A stretch of 32,366 nt of DNA from Bacteroidales bacterium (lineage in GTDB: Bacteria; Bacteroidota; Bacteroidia; Bacteroidales; P3), in assembly GCA_017940465.1 (NCBI GenBank), contig JAGAYN010000003.1, positions 1-32,366 on the forward strand, in the 5' to 3' direction. The notes under the pieces were generated by a model. It was given only the letters and a program-made list of their open reading frames with translations, was not told where the DNA came from and did not search any database. Position 1 is the first letter of the stretch; each line of letters starts with the position of its first letter. The translations under genes and the position numbers were made by a program. Positions 6,845 through 14,586 of this stretch are shown here, one piece after another.

Positions 6845-9460
6845 GACGGGGCGTATTTTGCCGTCGTTCCCCCGCCGGAATTCCGCGAAATGTCCCCGCA
6901 CCTTTTCCAGGAAGGGGCTCAAGGCGTGGGGCGAGCGTCCGAAGTGCTCGTCGGTGGTGATACAGAGCCTTTTACGCGAACGCGACAGCGCCACGAACAT
7001 CCGCCGCGCGTCTTCCTGTATCTGCCTCTCGGTCCACGACCGTTGGCCGGGGTAGTTGCCGTCGATGCCGCGGTATACAATCACCGTGTCGAATTCCAAC
7101 CCCTTGGCTTTGTGTACGGTGGAGATGATGTACCGCTCTTCGAGCGAGGCGCTGCAGAGGTCGGCTTCCTTGAGGGTGCAGATGTCGGTCACGTAGCGTT
7201 CCAGTTGTTTGCGTAGGGTGGGGTAGAGGTCCTCGCGGATGAGGTCTTCGGTGAGGTAGTGTTTGAGGTGCTGCCACTTCTCCACCTCCTTCACCACCCC
7301 CTCGGCCATCCAGCGGCGGTAGGCCGCCTCCAGCGCCGCCACCAGGGTCGGTTGGCTTCGGCCTGCGAGGTATACCTCGGCATAGCGCTGGCGGAACTTG
7401 CTGATTTCCTTGGCATGTAGGCTGGCGAACTGCCGCTGTGAGGGCACCATCTGTATGGCGCAGCGGTGGCAGAAGTCGAGCAGGGCCTTGGTGGCCAGTA
7501 TGTCGTCGTCGGCGCGGTGGCTGTTCTGCCCCTCGAGGTGGAGCACCTCCAGCAGGTGGGCCAATTTATAGTTACGCAGGCGTGGGCGCACGAGGCGGAT
7601 GTATTTCAGCGTGTCGTAGTAGGTGGGGTGCTGCTGTTCGAGGCTGGTTTCCGGGCAGTTGCGCCGCAGGTTGGCCTCCAGTATGCGGTAGTCGTACTCC
7701 ACGTTGTGCCCCACCAGCGGCCGGCCGCCGCAGTAGCCCAGGAACGCCCGCAGCCCCTCGGCACGCGGGTGACGCTTGCCGTTGCGGTAGACTTCCAGCA
7801 TGGGGTTGGGGTGGCCGCCTACGGTCTCGGGCAGCTCGCGGTCGGTCTCCAGCAGGATGTCGAACGGCTTGCCTACGATTTTGCCCTGCTTCACGCGGAT
7901 GGCGGCGATTTGTATGATGTCGTCCTCGTTGGTGTCGAGGCCGGTGGTCTCGGTGTCGAAGATGACGAGTTCCTCCGTGTCGTAGGCTTTCACGAAGGAT
8001 TGCAGGTAGGAACTGTCTGGATAGCGCAGGAAATCGCTTGGGACAAGCGCGTTGCGCCGCATGTCGCGCATAAGGGCCCGCGCTGCGGTGTAGGTTGGGG
8101 TGATGCCCAGTCCCCAGAGCAGGCGCGCCCAGGCGATGAATACGTTCTCGTCGGTCAGCACGGAAAGGTGGGCCAGCAGCAGGCGGATGGCGGGCAGGGA
8201 GAAGAGGTCGGTGCCGCTGATTTTGAAGTGTTTCACTCCCATGCCGTTCATCGTGTCGCTCAATTCGTCGGCCTCGCGGTTGGTGCTTACCAGCAGGGCC
8301 ACCTTGCCATTGGGGTCCAACTCGCCGTAGCGCTTGGCGAAGCGGGCGGTGTAGTAGCTCTGCAACTGGGCGTCCACCACGTTGAGCAGGCAGAGGTCCT
8401 CCGGTGCATGCGGCGGGTCGCTCCCGGTGCTGGGCAGCATCTCGCGCGCGATGCCGAGGTTGCGCACCGCGAAATCGTTCTGCAGATCAAGCAGATACTT
8501 TGGGGAACGGTAGTTGGTGTGCAGGTGGTGCAGGTGGCCGGTGCAGCGTTTCTTCAGCGCTTCCAGTGTCTCCAACTGGGCACCTATGAAGGAGAAGATG
8601 GCCTGCTGCTCGTCGCCGAGGTAGACCACCGTGGCATCCTCCGTCGCCAGCAGGTCGATGAGGGCAAACTGCAGCGCGTTGAGGTCCTGCACTTCGTCGA
8701 CCTCTATCCAGCGGTAGCGTTGCGGTTGCGCCGTGGAGGTCAGGTGGCGGTAGGCGAGGATGAGCAGGTCGTCGTAGTCCAGCAGGTCGTTTTCGGTCTT
8801 GTATTGCTCGTAGGCTTTGGCCAGGAGCATCATGTTGGCTGCCGGCAATTCGTGGAGCATGCTGTAGCGTTGCGCGAGGGCCTCGATGTCGGTGTAGATG
8901 ACCCCCAGGTTTTCCTCGTCGAAGGGGCGTCCCAGCACGTCGCAGAGTTTCCCCAGGGCCGCCGCTCGGAACAGTTCGCCGTGCAGGATGAGGTCGCCAC
9001 GCATCCCCAGGGCCATCTGCTGCAGTCCGTGTTGGAAGCGCACCAATTCGGTGGTGCGGCTGGTAGTGTTCAGCCGCCGGCAGAGTTCCTCCTGGATGAT
9101 GTTCTCCACATCGCCCTCGTCGATGATGGCGCTTCCCTCGTTCACCAGCCCGAGGTTGAAGAGCATCTGCGAGCAGAAGCGGTGGATGTTGCCCACGTAG
9201 AGGTCGTCGGGCACGGGGTTTCCGGTGCGGTCGGCGATGCGCTGAGCCATGCCTTTGGCGGCGCGGTTGGTGAAGGTGAGGCAGAGCATGTCGCTGTATG
9301 CCACGCCGCACTCATGCGCATGCACTACGCGTTCGGTCAGTATGTCGGTCTTGCCGCAGCCCGGTGGCGCCAGCACCACGTGCCGTCCGCCGCTGATTTC
9401 GATGGCCTCCCGCTGCCAGGGGTCGAAGGTGCGCGGCTGTTTGGGTTGAGGGTCCTGCAT
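6842..9460 (-). CDS. UvrD/Rep-type SF1 helicase with inserted DnaQ-like 3'-5' exonuclease
   Basis: This 872-residue protein is probably a DNA unwinding and trimming enzyme for repair. Helicase motifs in order: Q motif FDPWQ (12-16), Walker A APPGCGKT (31-38), Ia LTFTNRAAKG (61-70), motif II VDEVQD (254-259), III LGDEQQAIFSF (281-291), IV TNYRSP (315-320), V TVHKAKGLEFDTV (781-793) and VI ALSRSRKR (824-831). Between IV and V, residues ~495-665 form a complete DEDDh exonuclease: FDTETTGL (D502, E504), GHNVEYD (H585-D590) and HRADDD (H648, D653). All catalytic residues are present, so both activities are predicted. It starts at ATG 9460, eight bases after the DUF4301 stop, implying co-transcription. 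No AddB/RecB partner is nearby. The substrate is unknown. Confidence 0.9.
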   Translation of the reverse strand: MQDPQPKQPRTFDPWQREAIEISGGRHVVLAPPGCGKTDILTERVVHAHECGVAYSDMLCLTFTNRAAKGMAQRIADRTGNPVPDDLYVGNIHRFCSQMLFNLGLVNEGSAIIDEGDVENIIQEELCRRLNTTSRTTELVRFQHGLQQMALGMRGDLILHGELFRAAALGKLCDVLGRPFDEENLGVIYTDIEALAQRYSMLHELPAANMMLLAKAYEQYKTENDLLDYDDLLILAYRHLTSTAQPQRYRWIEVDEVQDLNALQFALIDLLATEDATVVYLGDEQQAIFSFIGAQLETLEALKKRCTGHLHHLHTNYRSPKYLLDLQNDFAVRNLGIAREMLPSTGSDPPHAPEDLCLLNVVDAQLQSYYTARFAKRYGELDPNGKVALLVSTNREADELSDTMNGMGVKHFKISGTDLFSLPAIRLLLAHLSVLTDENVFIAWARLLWGLGITPTYTAARALMRDMRRNALVPSDFLRYPDSSYLQSFVKAYDTEELVIFDTETTGLDTNEDDIIQIAAIRVKQGKIVGKPFDILLETDRELPETVGGHPNPMLEVYRNGKRHPRAEGLRAFLGYCGGRPLVGHNVEYDYRILEANLRRNCPETSLEQQHPTYYDTLKYIRLVRPRLRNYKLAHLLEVLHLEGQNSHRADDDILATKALLDFCHRCAIQMVPSQRQFASLHAKEISKFRQRYAEVYLAGRSQPTLVAALEAAYRRWMAEGVVKEVEKWQHLKHYLTEDLIREDLYPTLRKQLERYVTDICTLKEADLCSASLEERYIISTVHKAKGLEFDTVIVYRGIDGNYPGQRSWTERQIQEDARRMFVALSRSRKRLCITTDEHFGRSPHALSPFLEKVRGHFAEFRRGNDGKIRPV

Positions 9461-9468
9461 GCGTGGGC

Positions 9469-11031
9469 TTATCCTTCGCGGTGTTCCTTGCGGAGGAGGT
9501 CGTTGACGGTCTTGACGGGGTTGAAGGTGGCCACGGGGACTTCCACGAAGAGAGTGATCCAGTGGGCCATGGCGCCGTTCCAGAGGCCTGGAAGTTCCTG
9601 TGACTTAAGTGTCTGCGCGCCTTTGCTCTTCTTGCTGATGAAGCCTGTCTTGGGGTCCACGTACTGCCGCAGGTCGAAGTAGCGGCCGCGGTAGTTCTTG
9701 GTGCTGCATACGAGGTCTACGGGGTTGAAGTGGGTGGATGCCTGGAAGATTTCCTCCTGGTGGGGTTCACGGTGGTTCACTTGGGCCGACTCGACAATCT
9801 GGAGACTTCTATTGCCCATGGTATCAATAGTATAGAATGGGCCTCCGCCAGGTTCGCCGAGGTTTTTCACCATGCCGCAGACACGTATGGGGCGGTTGAG
9901 GAGGGTGTGCAGTGTACGGGCATCGCAACCCTCTGGTACCATGATGTTAAGGTCTTCTTTGGCAAAGCGGACGAGGCGGTTGAGGGTCTTGGTGTCGGGA
10001 CGGGCGTCGAGGGTGCGGAGGGCGTCGAAGACCTTTTCGCGCAGATCCAGGAGCATGCCGGCCAGCACCTGCTTGTAGATCACCGTGGTGTGCTTCATCC
10101 AGTCGGGCACCACGTTGTCTATATTCTTGATAAAGATGACGTCGGCGTGCTGCTCGTTGAGGTTCTCTATCAAGGCGCCGTGTCCGCCGGGGCGGAAGAC
10201 GAGGCGTCCTTCCTCGTCGCGGATGGGGGTGTTTTGCTCGTCGACGGCGATGGTGTCGGTGTAATGCTTTTGTTCAGAGAATGTTATCTTCAACTGGATG
10301 CCGAAGGTGCTCTCATAGTAGTGCTTCACCTCGGCAATCTTCATGCGGAAGGCTTTGCGGTGTTCGGGGGAGATGGTAAAGTGCAGGTTCACGGTGTCGT
10401 CGCTGTTCTTGGCATAGAGTGCGCCTTCGACGATGTGCTCCTCGAGCGGGGTGCGCTGCACTTCGCCGTAGCGGTGGAACTTGAGCAAGGCTTTGGGGAG
10501 GCTGCCGTAGCCGAGGTATTGCTCCCCGTTTGAGGTGGTGCTCCCGTTCTGGCGCGGCTCCTTGAGCAGGAAGTTGATGACGGTGGAGTAGTCGCCGCGC
10601 TGGAGATATTCCTCGATGTCGAGGTCGGCTCTCGACATGCATGCTTTCAAGTCGTTGAAGAATGCAAAGGAGCGTATGTTCTCCAGGAATTCTTTCACCT
10701 CGGGGAATTCCTTGGCGAAGTTGCCGGCCACGCCGAAGTAGGTGGCCGAGAACTCGTAAAGGTCTTTGAACATGCGAGTTGCGGCACCGGAGGCGGGTAC
10801 GAACTTGAGTATCTTCTTGCCGCGCCCGAGGGTGCGGTAGAGTTTTTCGTAGCGGGCGATGTCTTTGTCTTCCATGCAGATGATGCCGCCGTTGGCGGGG
10901 GTGGCAGCGGCATCGAGGTGGCTTTTGGGGAAGCCCTCCTTGAAGTGGTCGATTTGGAGCTGTACGCGTTCGGGGCTGAGACCCAGTTGCTGCAGTTGCT
11001 CCAGGTCTTGTTCGGTGGGTTTAAATATCAT
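9469..11031 (-). CDS. DUF4301 family protein, nucleotidyltransferase-like
   Basis: The 520 residues match the DUF4301 family, found chiefly in Bacteroidota. FVPASGAATRMFK (~77-89) resembles the Gly-rich nucleotide-binding loop of sugar-1-phosphate nucleotidyltransferases. RPGGHGALIENLN followed by ADVIFIKNIDNV (~275-300) resembles the GGHG/N-D active-site region of UTP-sugar pyrophosphorylases. A role in nucleotide-sugar metabolism is therefore suggested but not established. It has no signal peptide or membrane segment and is probably cytoplasmic. It follows a small secreted-protein gene (gap 18 bases) and precedes the helicase-exonuclease gene (gap 8 bases) on the same strand. This mixed content suggests a transcription unit of convenience rather than a pathway. 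Confidence 0.85.
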   Translation of the reverse strand: MIFKPTEQDLEQLQQLGLSPERVQLQIDHFKEGFPKSHLDAAATPANGGIICMEDKDIARYEKLYRTLGRGKKILKFVPASGAATRMFKDLYEFSATYFGVAGNFAKEFPEVKEFLENIRSFAFFNDLKACMSRADLDIEEYLQRGDYSTVINFLLKEPRQNGSTTSNGEQYLGYGSLPKALLKFHRYGEVQRTPLEEHIVEGALYAKNSDDTVNLHFTISPEHRKAFRMKIAEVKHYYESTFGIQLKITFSEQKHYTDTIAVDEQNTPIRDEEGRLVFRPGGHGALIENLNEQHADVIFIKNIDNVVPDWMKHTTVIYKQVLAGMLLDLREKVFDALRTLDARPDTKTLNRLVRFAKEDLNIMVPEGCDARTLHTLLNRPIRVCGMVKNLGEPGGGPFYTIDTMGNRSLQIVESAQVNHREPHQEEIFQASTHFNPVDLVCSTKNYRGRYFDLRQYVDPKTGFISKKSKGAQTLKSQELPGLWNGAMAHWITLFVEVPVATFNPVKTVNDLLRKEHREG

Positions 11032-11049
11032 GTTCTATGATGTTTAGCA

Positions 11050-11448
11050 TCAGCCTCCGTAGTAGATGACGGAGTCTTTGATGAAGACGGTGGCGGTGAC
11101 GGTTTCACCCTCCACGAGGCTCACAGAGGTCTGTCCCTGACGATAACCCACAGAGTCGGCCACCCCTTCCACATAGAACTGGGTGGTGGCATCGACGATG
11201 ACGATGGCCGGGGCAGAGAAGCGTGTGTTGAAGGTGCCACTGCCGTTGGTTCTGGTTTCCAGGTAGATGAGGTTGCCGGTAGTCTGATGAATCTTGATGG
11301 GGGTGTTGGAAAGTGGTGTTTTTTTGTCCGAATCAAACACTTTGACCTCCAGATAGCAGTTGGTATCCTTGTCGCAGTTGGCAAAAAGCGACAGGGGTAA
11401 TATGCTGAGACACAGCAATGCGGGGAGGAGAAGCCGTTTTTTCTTCAT
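11050..11448 (-). CDS. Small secreted protein with carboxypeptidase-regulatory-like beta domain
   Basis: The 132 residues begin MKKKRLLLPALLCLSILPLS, a clear signal peptide. FANC could be a weak lipobox (Asn at -1 is atypical), so either soluble periplasmic or lipid-anchored is possible. The mature part (CYLEVKVFDSDKKTPLSNTP, then NGSGTFNTRFSAP and a final TVTATVFIKD strand) reads as one Ig-like or CarboxypepD_reg-like beta-sandwich, as on many Bacteroidota envelope proteins. It is the first gene of a minus-strand unit with DUF4301 and the helicase. A minus-strand TAATTTTG box at 11508-11501 could drive it. Specific function unknown. Confidence 0.65.
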   Translation of the reverse strand: MKKKRLLLPALLCLSILPLSLFANCDKDTNCYLEVKVFDSDKKTPLSNTPIKIHQTTGNLIYLETRTNGSGTFNTRFSAPAIVIVDATTQFYVEGVADSVGYRQGQTSVSLVEGETVTATVFIKDSVIYYGG

Positions 11449-11488
11449 AAAACTTGGATTTTTTATTCGATGTTTCCTTTTTTCTTCT

Positions 11489-11496
11489 TATTTTTG
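11489..11496 (+). promoter_or_regulatory. Promoter -7 box of the cyclophilin-pheS-folB operon
   Basis: TATTTTTG followed by CA matches TAnnTTTGCA. A -33-like TTCG at 11466-11469 stands 19 bases upstream. Predicted start is near 11503, leaving a short leader before ATG 11518/11530. The box lies five bases from an opposing -7 box. Confidence 0.65.
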
Positions 11497-11500
11497 CAGG

Positions 11501-11508
11501 CAAAATTA
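11501..11508 (-). promoter_or_regulatory. Opposing -7 box for the small secreted-protein gene
   Basis: On the minus strand 11508-11501 reads TAATTTTG (TAnnTTTG). Its predicted start, near 11494, falls inside the plus-strand -7 box, so the two promoters would overlap face to face. No clear -33 element is seen. Weaker than the plus-strand box. Confidence 0.4.
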
Positions 11509-11529
11509 CTAAAAAATATGCTACACCAG

Positions 11530-12216
11530 ATGAAAAAAATCGTCCTTGCTGCATTTTTTTTGATGGCGGCGTTGATTGGACCGGTTCAACAGGCTGACGC
11601 TCAGCGGAATGGGAATGCCAAGGGGACGCGTGTTGAAATGGTCACCAGTTATGGCAAAATGGTCTTTTTGCTGTATGATGACACCCCCCTCCACAGGGAT
11701 AATTTCCTAAAATTGGTCAACGACGGGACCTACAACGGGCTGCTGTTCCACCGCGTCATCGACCACTTCATGATCCAGGGCGGCGACCCCGAGTCGCGGG
11801 ATGCCAAGCCCGGGCAGATGCTGGGCAACGGCACCTTGGGCTACACGATTCCGGCCGAGTTCATTCCCAGCCACTTCCACAAGCGCGGCGCCCTCTGTGC
11901 GGCGCGTCAGGGCGACCAGGTGAACCCGAGGAAGGAGTCGTCGTCGTGCCAGTTCTACATTGTGCAGGGGCAGGTGTGGAGCGATGCCAACCTCGACATG
12001 ATGGAACCACGTATGGGGAAGAAGTTCTCTCCAGAACAACGCAAGGCATACACCACCGCCGGCGGCACGCCGCACCTGGACGGCGACTACACTGTCTTCG
12101 GCGAACTCGTTGAGGGAGAGGCTGTCCTGGACAAGATTGCATCGGCCAAGCGCGACCGTTTCGACCGTCCGCTGGAGGATATCCGCATCGTGAGTGTCAA
12201 AGTGTTAAAAAAGTAG
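11530..12216 (+). CDS. Exported cyclophilin-type peptidyl-prolyl cis-trans isomerase
   Basis: It catalyses proline isomerisation during folding of exported proteins. From ATG 11530 it has 228 residues, with signal peptide MKKIVLAAFFLMAALIGPVQ cleaved near ADA-Q. ATG 11518 is an alternative start adding four residues; the ATG at 11470 lies upstream of the -7 box and is excluded. Cyclophilin core: FHRVIDHFMIQGGDP (73-87) carries the catalytic Arg and substrate-contact Phe/Gln residues; SSSCQFYI (~138-145) and DGDYTVFGEL (~182-191) complete the site. The insert with RMGKKFSPEQRKAY is typical of Bacteroidota versions. It probably acts in the periplasm. pheS follows after eight bases, so it leads an operon with pheS and folB. 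Confidence 0.92.
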   Translation: MKKIVLAAFFLMAALIGPVQQADAQRNGNAKGTRVEMVTSYGKMVFLLYDDTPLHRDNFLKLVNDGTYNGLLFHRVIDHFMIQGGDPESRDAKPGQMLGNGTLGYTIPAEFIPSHFHKRGALCAARQGDQVNPRKESSSCQFYIVQGQVWSDANLDMMEPRMGKKFSPEQRKAYTTAGGTPHLDGDYTVFGELVEGEAVLDKIASAKRDRFDRPLEDIRIVSVKVLKK

Positions 12217-12224
12217 CAGAGAAC

Positions 12225-13265
12225 ATGAAAAGCATTATAGCCCAATATATTGAGGAGATTCGCGCGGCGCGTATAGAGGATTTCAAGGACCGCGCCGCGG
12301 AGGTGGAGCAGTTCCGCATCAAATTCCTTGGGCGCAAGGGAGTTATGACCGAGCTCTTCGAGCAGTTCAAGTCCCTGCCCAACGAGCAGAAGAAGGAGAT
12401 GGGCGTGGCCCTCAACGAGTTGAAGACTGCGGCGTTGGCCAAGGTGGAGGAGTTCAAGAACTTCGTCGAGCAGGTCGAGGAGAGCGGCGAGAGGCACGAC
12501 CTCACCCTGCCCGCCGACTTTGCCCCACGCGGCAGCCGACATGTGCTCTCGGTCGTCATGAACGAGATTGCCGACATCTTCGCACGCATCGGCTTCACGG
12601 TGGAGGAATCGGTCGAGATCGAGGACGACTGGCACCTCTTCTCCGCCCTCAACTTCCCCCACGACCATCCGGCGCGCGACATGCAGGACACCTTCTTCGT
12701 TGAAAAAGAGGAGGGTAAGCCCGAGGTGGCGCTCCGCACCCACACCTCGTCTGTCCAGGTGCGCGTCATGGAGACCCACAAGCCCCCCATCCGCATCATC
12801 GCCCCGGGTCGTGTGTTCAGGAACGAGGCCATCAGCGCCCGTGCACACTGCATCTTCCATCAGGTGGAGGCCCTCTATGTGGACCGCCACGTCACCTTCG
12901 CCGACCTCAAGCAGACCCTCCTCTACTTCGCCAAGGAAATGTTCGGCGAGCAGACCCAGATAAGGCTGAGGCCCAGCTACTTCCCCTTCACCGAACCTTC
13001 GGCCGAGATGGACATCTCCTGCAACATCTGCGGCGGCAAGGGCTGCAATATCTGCAAGGGCACAGGCTGGCTGGAAATCCTCGGCTGCGGCATGGTCGAC
13101 CCGGCTGTGCTCGACGCCTGCGGCATTGATAGCAAGGAGTTTACGGGCTTCGCCCTCGGCATGGGGGTGGAGCGTATGGCCATGCTGAAGTACCAGGTGC
13201 GCGACCTGCGCCTCTATTTCGAGAACGACCTCCGCTTTCTCCACCAGTTCGACAACGTAATCTGA
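12225..13265 (+). CDS. pheS: Phenylalanine-tRNA ligase alpha subunit PheS
   Basis: The catalytic subunit of phenylalanyl-tRNA synthetase charges tRNA-Phe with phenylalanine in the cytoplasm, working with a PheT not in this window. The 346 residues are the usual length. The N-terminal coiled-coil arm (residues ~1-90, including FLGRKG) is followed by the class II catalytic core: motif 2 PGRVFRNEAISARAHCIFHQ, motif 3 GFALGMGVERMAML. A Cys cluster (CNICGGKGCNICKGTGW) inserted before motif 3 is also usual in Bacteroidota and Firmicutes PheS. It lies eight bases after the cyclophilin gene, and its TGA overlaps the folB ATG by one base. No separate promoter or T-box-like leader is seen. Confidence 0.96.
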   Translation: MKSIIAQYIEEIRAARIEDFKDRAAEVEQFRIKFLGRKGVMTELFEQFKSLPNEQKKEMGVALNELKTAALAKVEEFKNFVEQVEESGERHDLTLPADFAPRGSRHVLSVVMNEIADIFARIGFTVEESVEIEDDWHLFSALNFPHDHPARDMQDTFFVEKEEGKPEVALRTHTSSVQVRVMETHKPPIRIIAPGRVFRNEAISARAHCIFHQVEALYVDRHVTFADLKQTLLYFAKEMFGEQTQIRLRPSYFPFTEPSAEMDISCNICGGKGCNICKGTGWLEILGCGMVDPAVLDACGIDSKEFTGFALGMGVERMAMLKYQVRDLRLYFENDLRFLHQFDNVI

Positions 13266-13621
13266 TGGCACTCATCGAGATCCACGGCATGCGCTTCTAT
13301 GCGCACCACGGCTGCTTCGAGGAGGAACAGGCCATCGGAACCCATTTCCAGGTCGACTTGGCCTTCACCACTGACACGTCGAAGGCGGAAGTGTCTGATA
13401 ACATAGCAGATACGGTCAGTTACCTGGATGTCTACCAGGTGGTGAAGCGCGAGATGTTGATTCCCAGTCACTTGTTGGAGCATGTGGCTCACAGGGTGGG
13501 GGAGGCGGTGCTGGCGCAGTTCCCTGATACCATGACTGTTAAGGTGAATGTGCACAAGATGAACCCTCCGCTGGGAGGGCAGATGGATTCGGTCAGTGTC
13601 CAGGTGGCCCTCGAAAGGTAG
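13265..13621 (+). CDS. folB: Dihydroneopterin aldolase FolB
   Basis: FolB cleaves 7,8-dihydroneopterin to 6-hydroxymethyl-dihydropterin and glycolaldehyde in folate synthesis. The 118 residues are typical. IHGMRFYAHHGCFEEE carries the start signature with the catalytic/binding Glu near residue 20-21; TVSYLDVY (50-57) forms the pterin pocket; Lys98 in VHKMNPP is the conserved catalytic lysine. The ATG overlaps the pheS TGA by one base (translational coupling). Downstream are copy B of the 11-bp repeat element and convergent radC; no obvious hairpin-T terminator lies between. Confidence 0.93.
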   Translation: MALIEIHGMRFYAHHGCFEEEQAIGTHFQVDLAFTTDTSKAEVSDNIADTVSYLDVYQVVKREMLIPSHLLEHVAHRVGEAVLAQFPDTMTVKVNVHKMNPPLGGQMDSVSVQVALER

Positions 13622-13650
13622 TCCGGGAGGGCAAGTGGCTCATAAGCGTC

Positions 13651-13717
13651 CATATCGGTTCTCAGTCGAAGTAAATACTTAGAGGATACCTACCGGATAC
13701 CTACAGGATGCCTGCCG
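13651..13717 (+). repeat. Interspersed 4 x 11-bp repeat element, copy B
   Basis: Units AATACTTAGAG (13674), GATACCTACCG (13685), GATACCTACAG (13696) and GATGCCTGCCG (13707) are in exact 11-base register. The left flank CATATCGG...AGTCGAAGTA (13651-13673) matches copy A. It lies between the convergent 3' ends of folB and radC. Confidence 0.8.
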
Positions 13718-13738
13718 GTTCGGGGGCGTTTGTGGCGG

Positions 13739-14452
13739 TCATATCAGCCCATTGCCCTTAAAACTAAAGTATTCGGCCTTTCCGCTTGAAGCGATACCGA
13801 TAATCAGGTGCTCTATGACGTTGATTTGCATCAGCTTGCCTGCCGAGACGAGCTGTGTGGTCAAGGCTTTGTCCTCCTGGCTGGGCCGGAGCGATCCGGA
13901 GGGGTGGTTGTGGACCACCGCCATCATCACCGCCTTGCACTCCAGGGCACCCCTGAACAGGACCCTCGGATCGACATAGGTCCCGGTCTGACCTCCCATG
14001 GCAATGCGCTGGCGGCCAAGCACTTTCTTGCGGTTGCTCAGGTAGACGGCCCAGAACTCCTCGTGGTCGAGGTTGGCCAGCAGTGGGGTCATGTACCGGA
14101 AGAGGTCGTTGCTGTCGTTGATTATCAGCTCTTTGCTTCCATCGAGTTCGCTTTGCATCCGCCACCCCAACTCGAGGGCGGCCATGAGGGTGGCGGCCTT
14201 GGCCATGCCGAGTCCCTTGATGGAGGCCAACCGCTTGTAGTCCAGTTGCGAAAGTGTGGTCAGGCTGTTGCCGGCCACGGTCAGCACCTCCTTCGCTACG
14301 TCGACGGCGCTTTTCCCCGTCACCCCGCTGCGCAACAGGATGGCGATCAGTTCGGCATTGGAGAGTGATTTCTTCCCCTTCTCCAGCATCTTCTCGCGGG
14401 GTTTGTCCTCGTCGGCCCATTCTTTGAGGCTCAAATAAAAATTTTCACTCAT
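13739..14452 (-). CDS. radC: RadC family JAMM-domain protein
   Basis: RadC proteins are named for DNA repair, but their biochemical role is unsettled. The 237 residues comprise an N-terminal UPF0758/helix-hairpin-helix part (LASIKGLGMAKAATLMAALE, ~76-95) and a C-terminal JAB1/MPN metalloprotease-like domain. The zinc motif HNHPSG (H181, H183) with D194 in PSQEDKALT, plus upstream E131/E132, gives the full JAMM set, so the metal site looks intact. It starts at ATG 14452 with a TACCTTTG -7 box 29 bases upstream, divergent from secDF. As it lies in ordinary chromosomal context with no phage genes, this is the housekeeping form rather than an element-borne one. Confidence 0.93.
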   Translation of the reverse strand: MSENFYLSLKEWADEDKPREKMLEKGKKSLSNAELIAILLRSGVTGKSAVDVAKEVLTVAGNSLTTLSQLDYKRLASIKGLGMAKAATLMAALELGWRMQSELDGSKELIINDSNDLFRYMTPLLANLDHEEFWAVYLSNRKKVLGRQRIAMGGQTGTYVDPRVLFRGALECKAVMMAVVHNHPSGSLRPSQEDKALTTQLVSAGKLMQINVIEHLIIGIASSGKAEYFSFKGNGLI

Positions 14453-14480
14453 ATCTATCTGTCAATCTTGAAATTCGGTG

Positions 14481-14488
14481 CAAAGGTA
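14481..14488 (-). promoter_or_regulatory. Promoter -7 box of radC
   Basis: On the minus strand 14488-14481 reads TACCTTTG, followed by CA: a full TAnnTTTGCA match. The position gives a leader of about 25 bases to ATG 14452. No -33 TTTG is seen at the right spacing; a T9 run (14493-14501) lies just upstream. Confidence 0.65.
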
Positions 14489-14505
14489 CATCTTTTTTTT
14501 TATTT

Positions 14506-14539
14506 TTTGTTTCCATGTCAATTATTTTTGTTATTTTTG
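14506..14539 (+). promoter_or_regulatory. Promoter of secDF
   Basis: The -33-like TTTG (14506-14509) and -7 TATTTTTG (14532-14539, followed by CA) are spaced by 22 bases, slightly wider than the usual 19-21. A second TATTTTTG at 14523-14530 is possible. The leader to ATG 14587 is about 40 AT-rich bases. Confidence 0.65.
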
Positions 14540-14586
14540 CACGTTCAAAGTATAGGAATAAAAAAACATAAATTCATAGATAAAGT

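Noticed and set aside
7466-9682. Plus-strand open frame of 738 codons opposite the helicase
   Set aside because: Low-complexity Val/Gln/His-rich translation; the minus strand has all helicase and exonuclease motifs.
13018-13072. Cys-rich cluster in PheS as a novel zinc insertion
   Set aside because: The CxICGGKGCxxCKGTGW block is usual in many bacterial PheS proteins.
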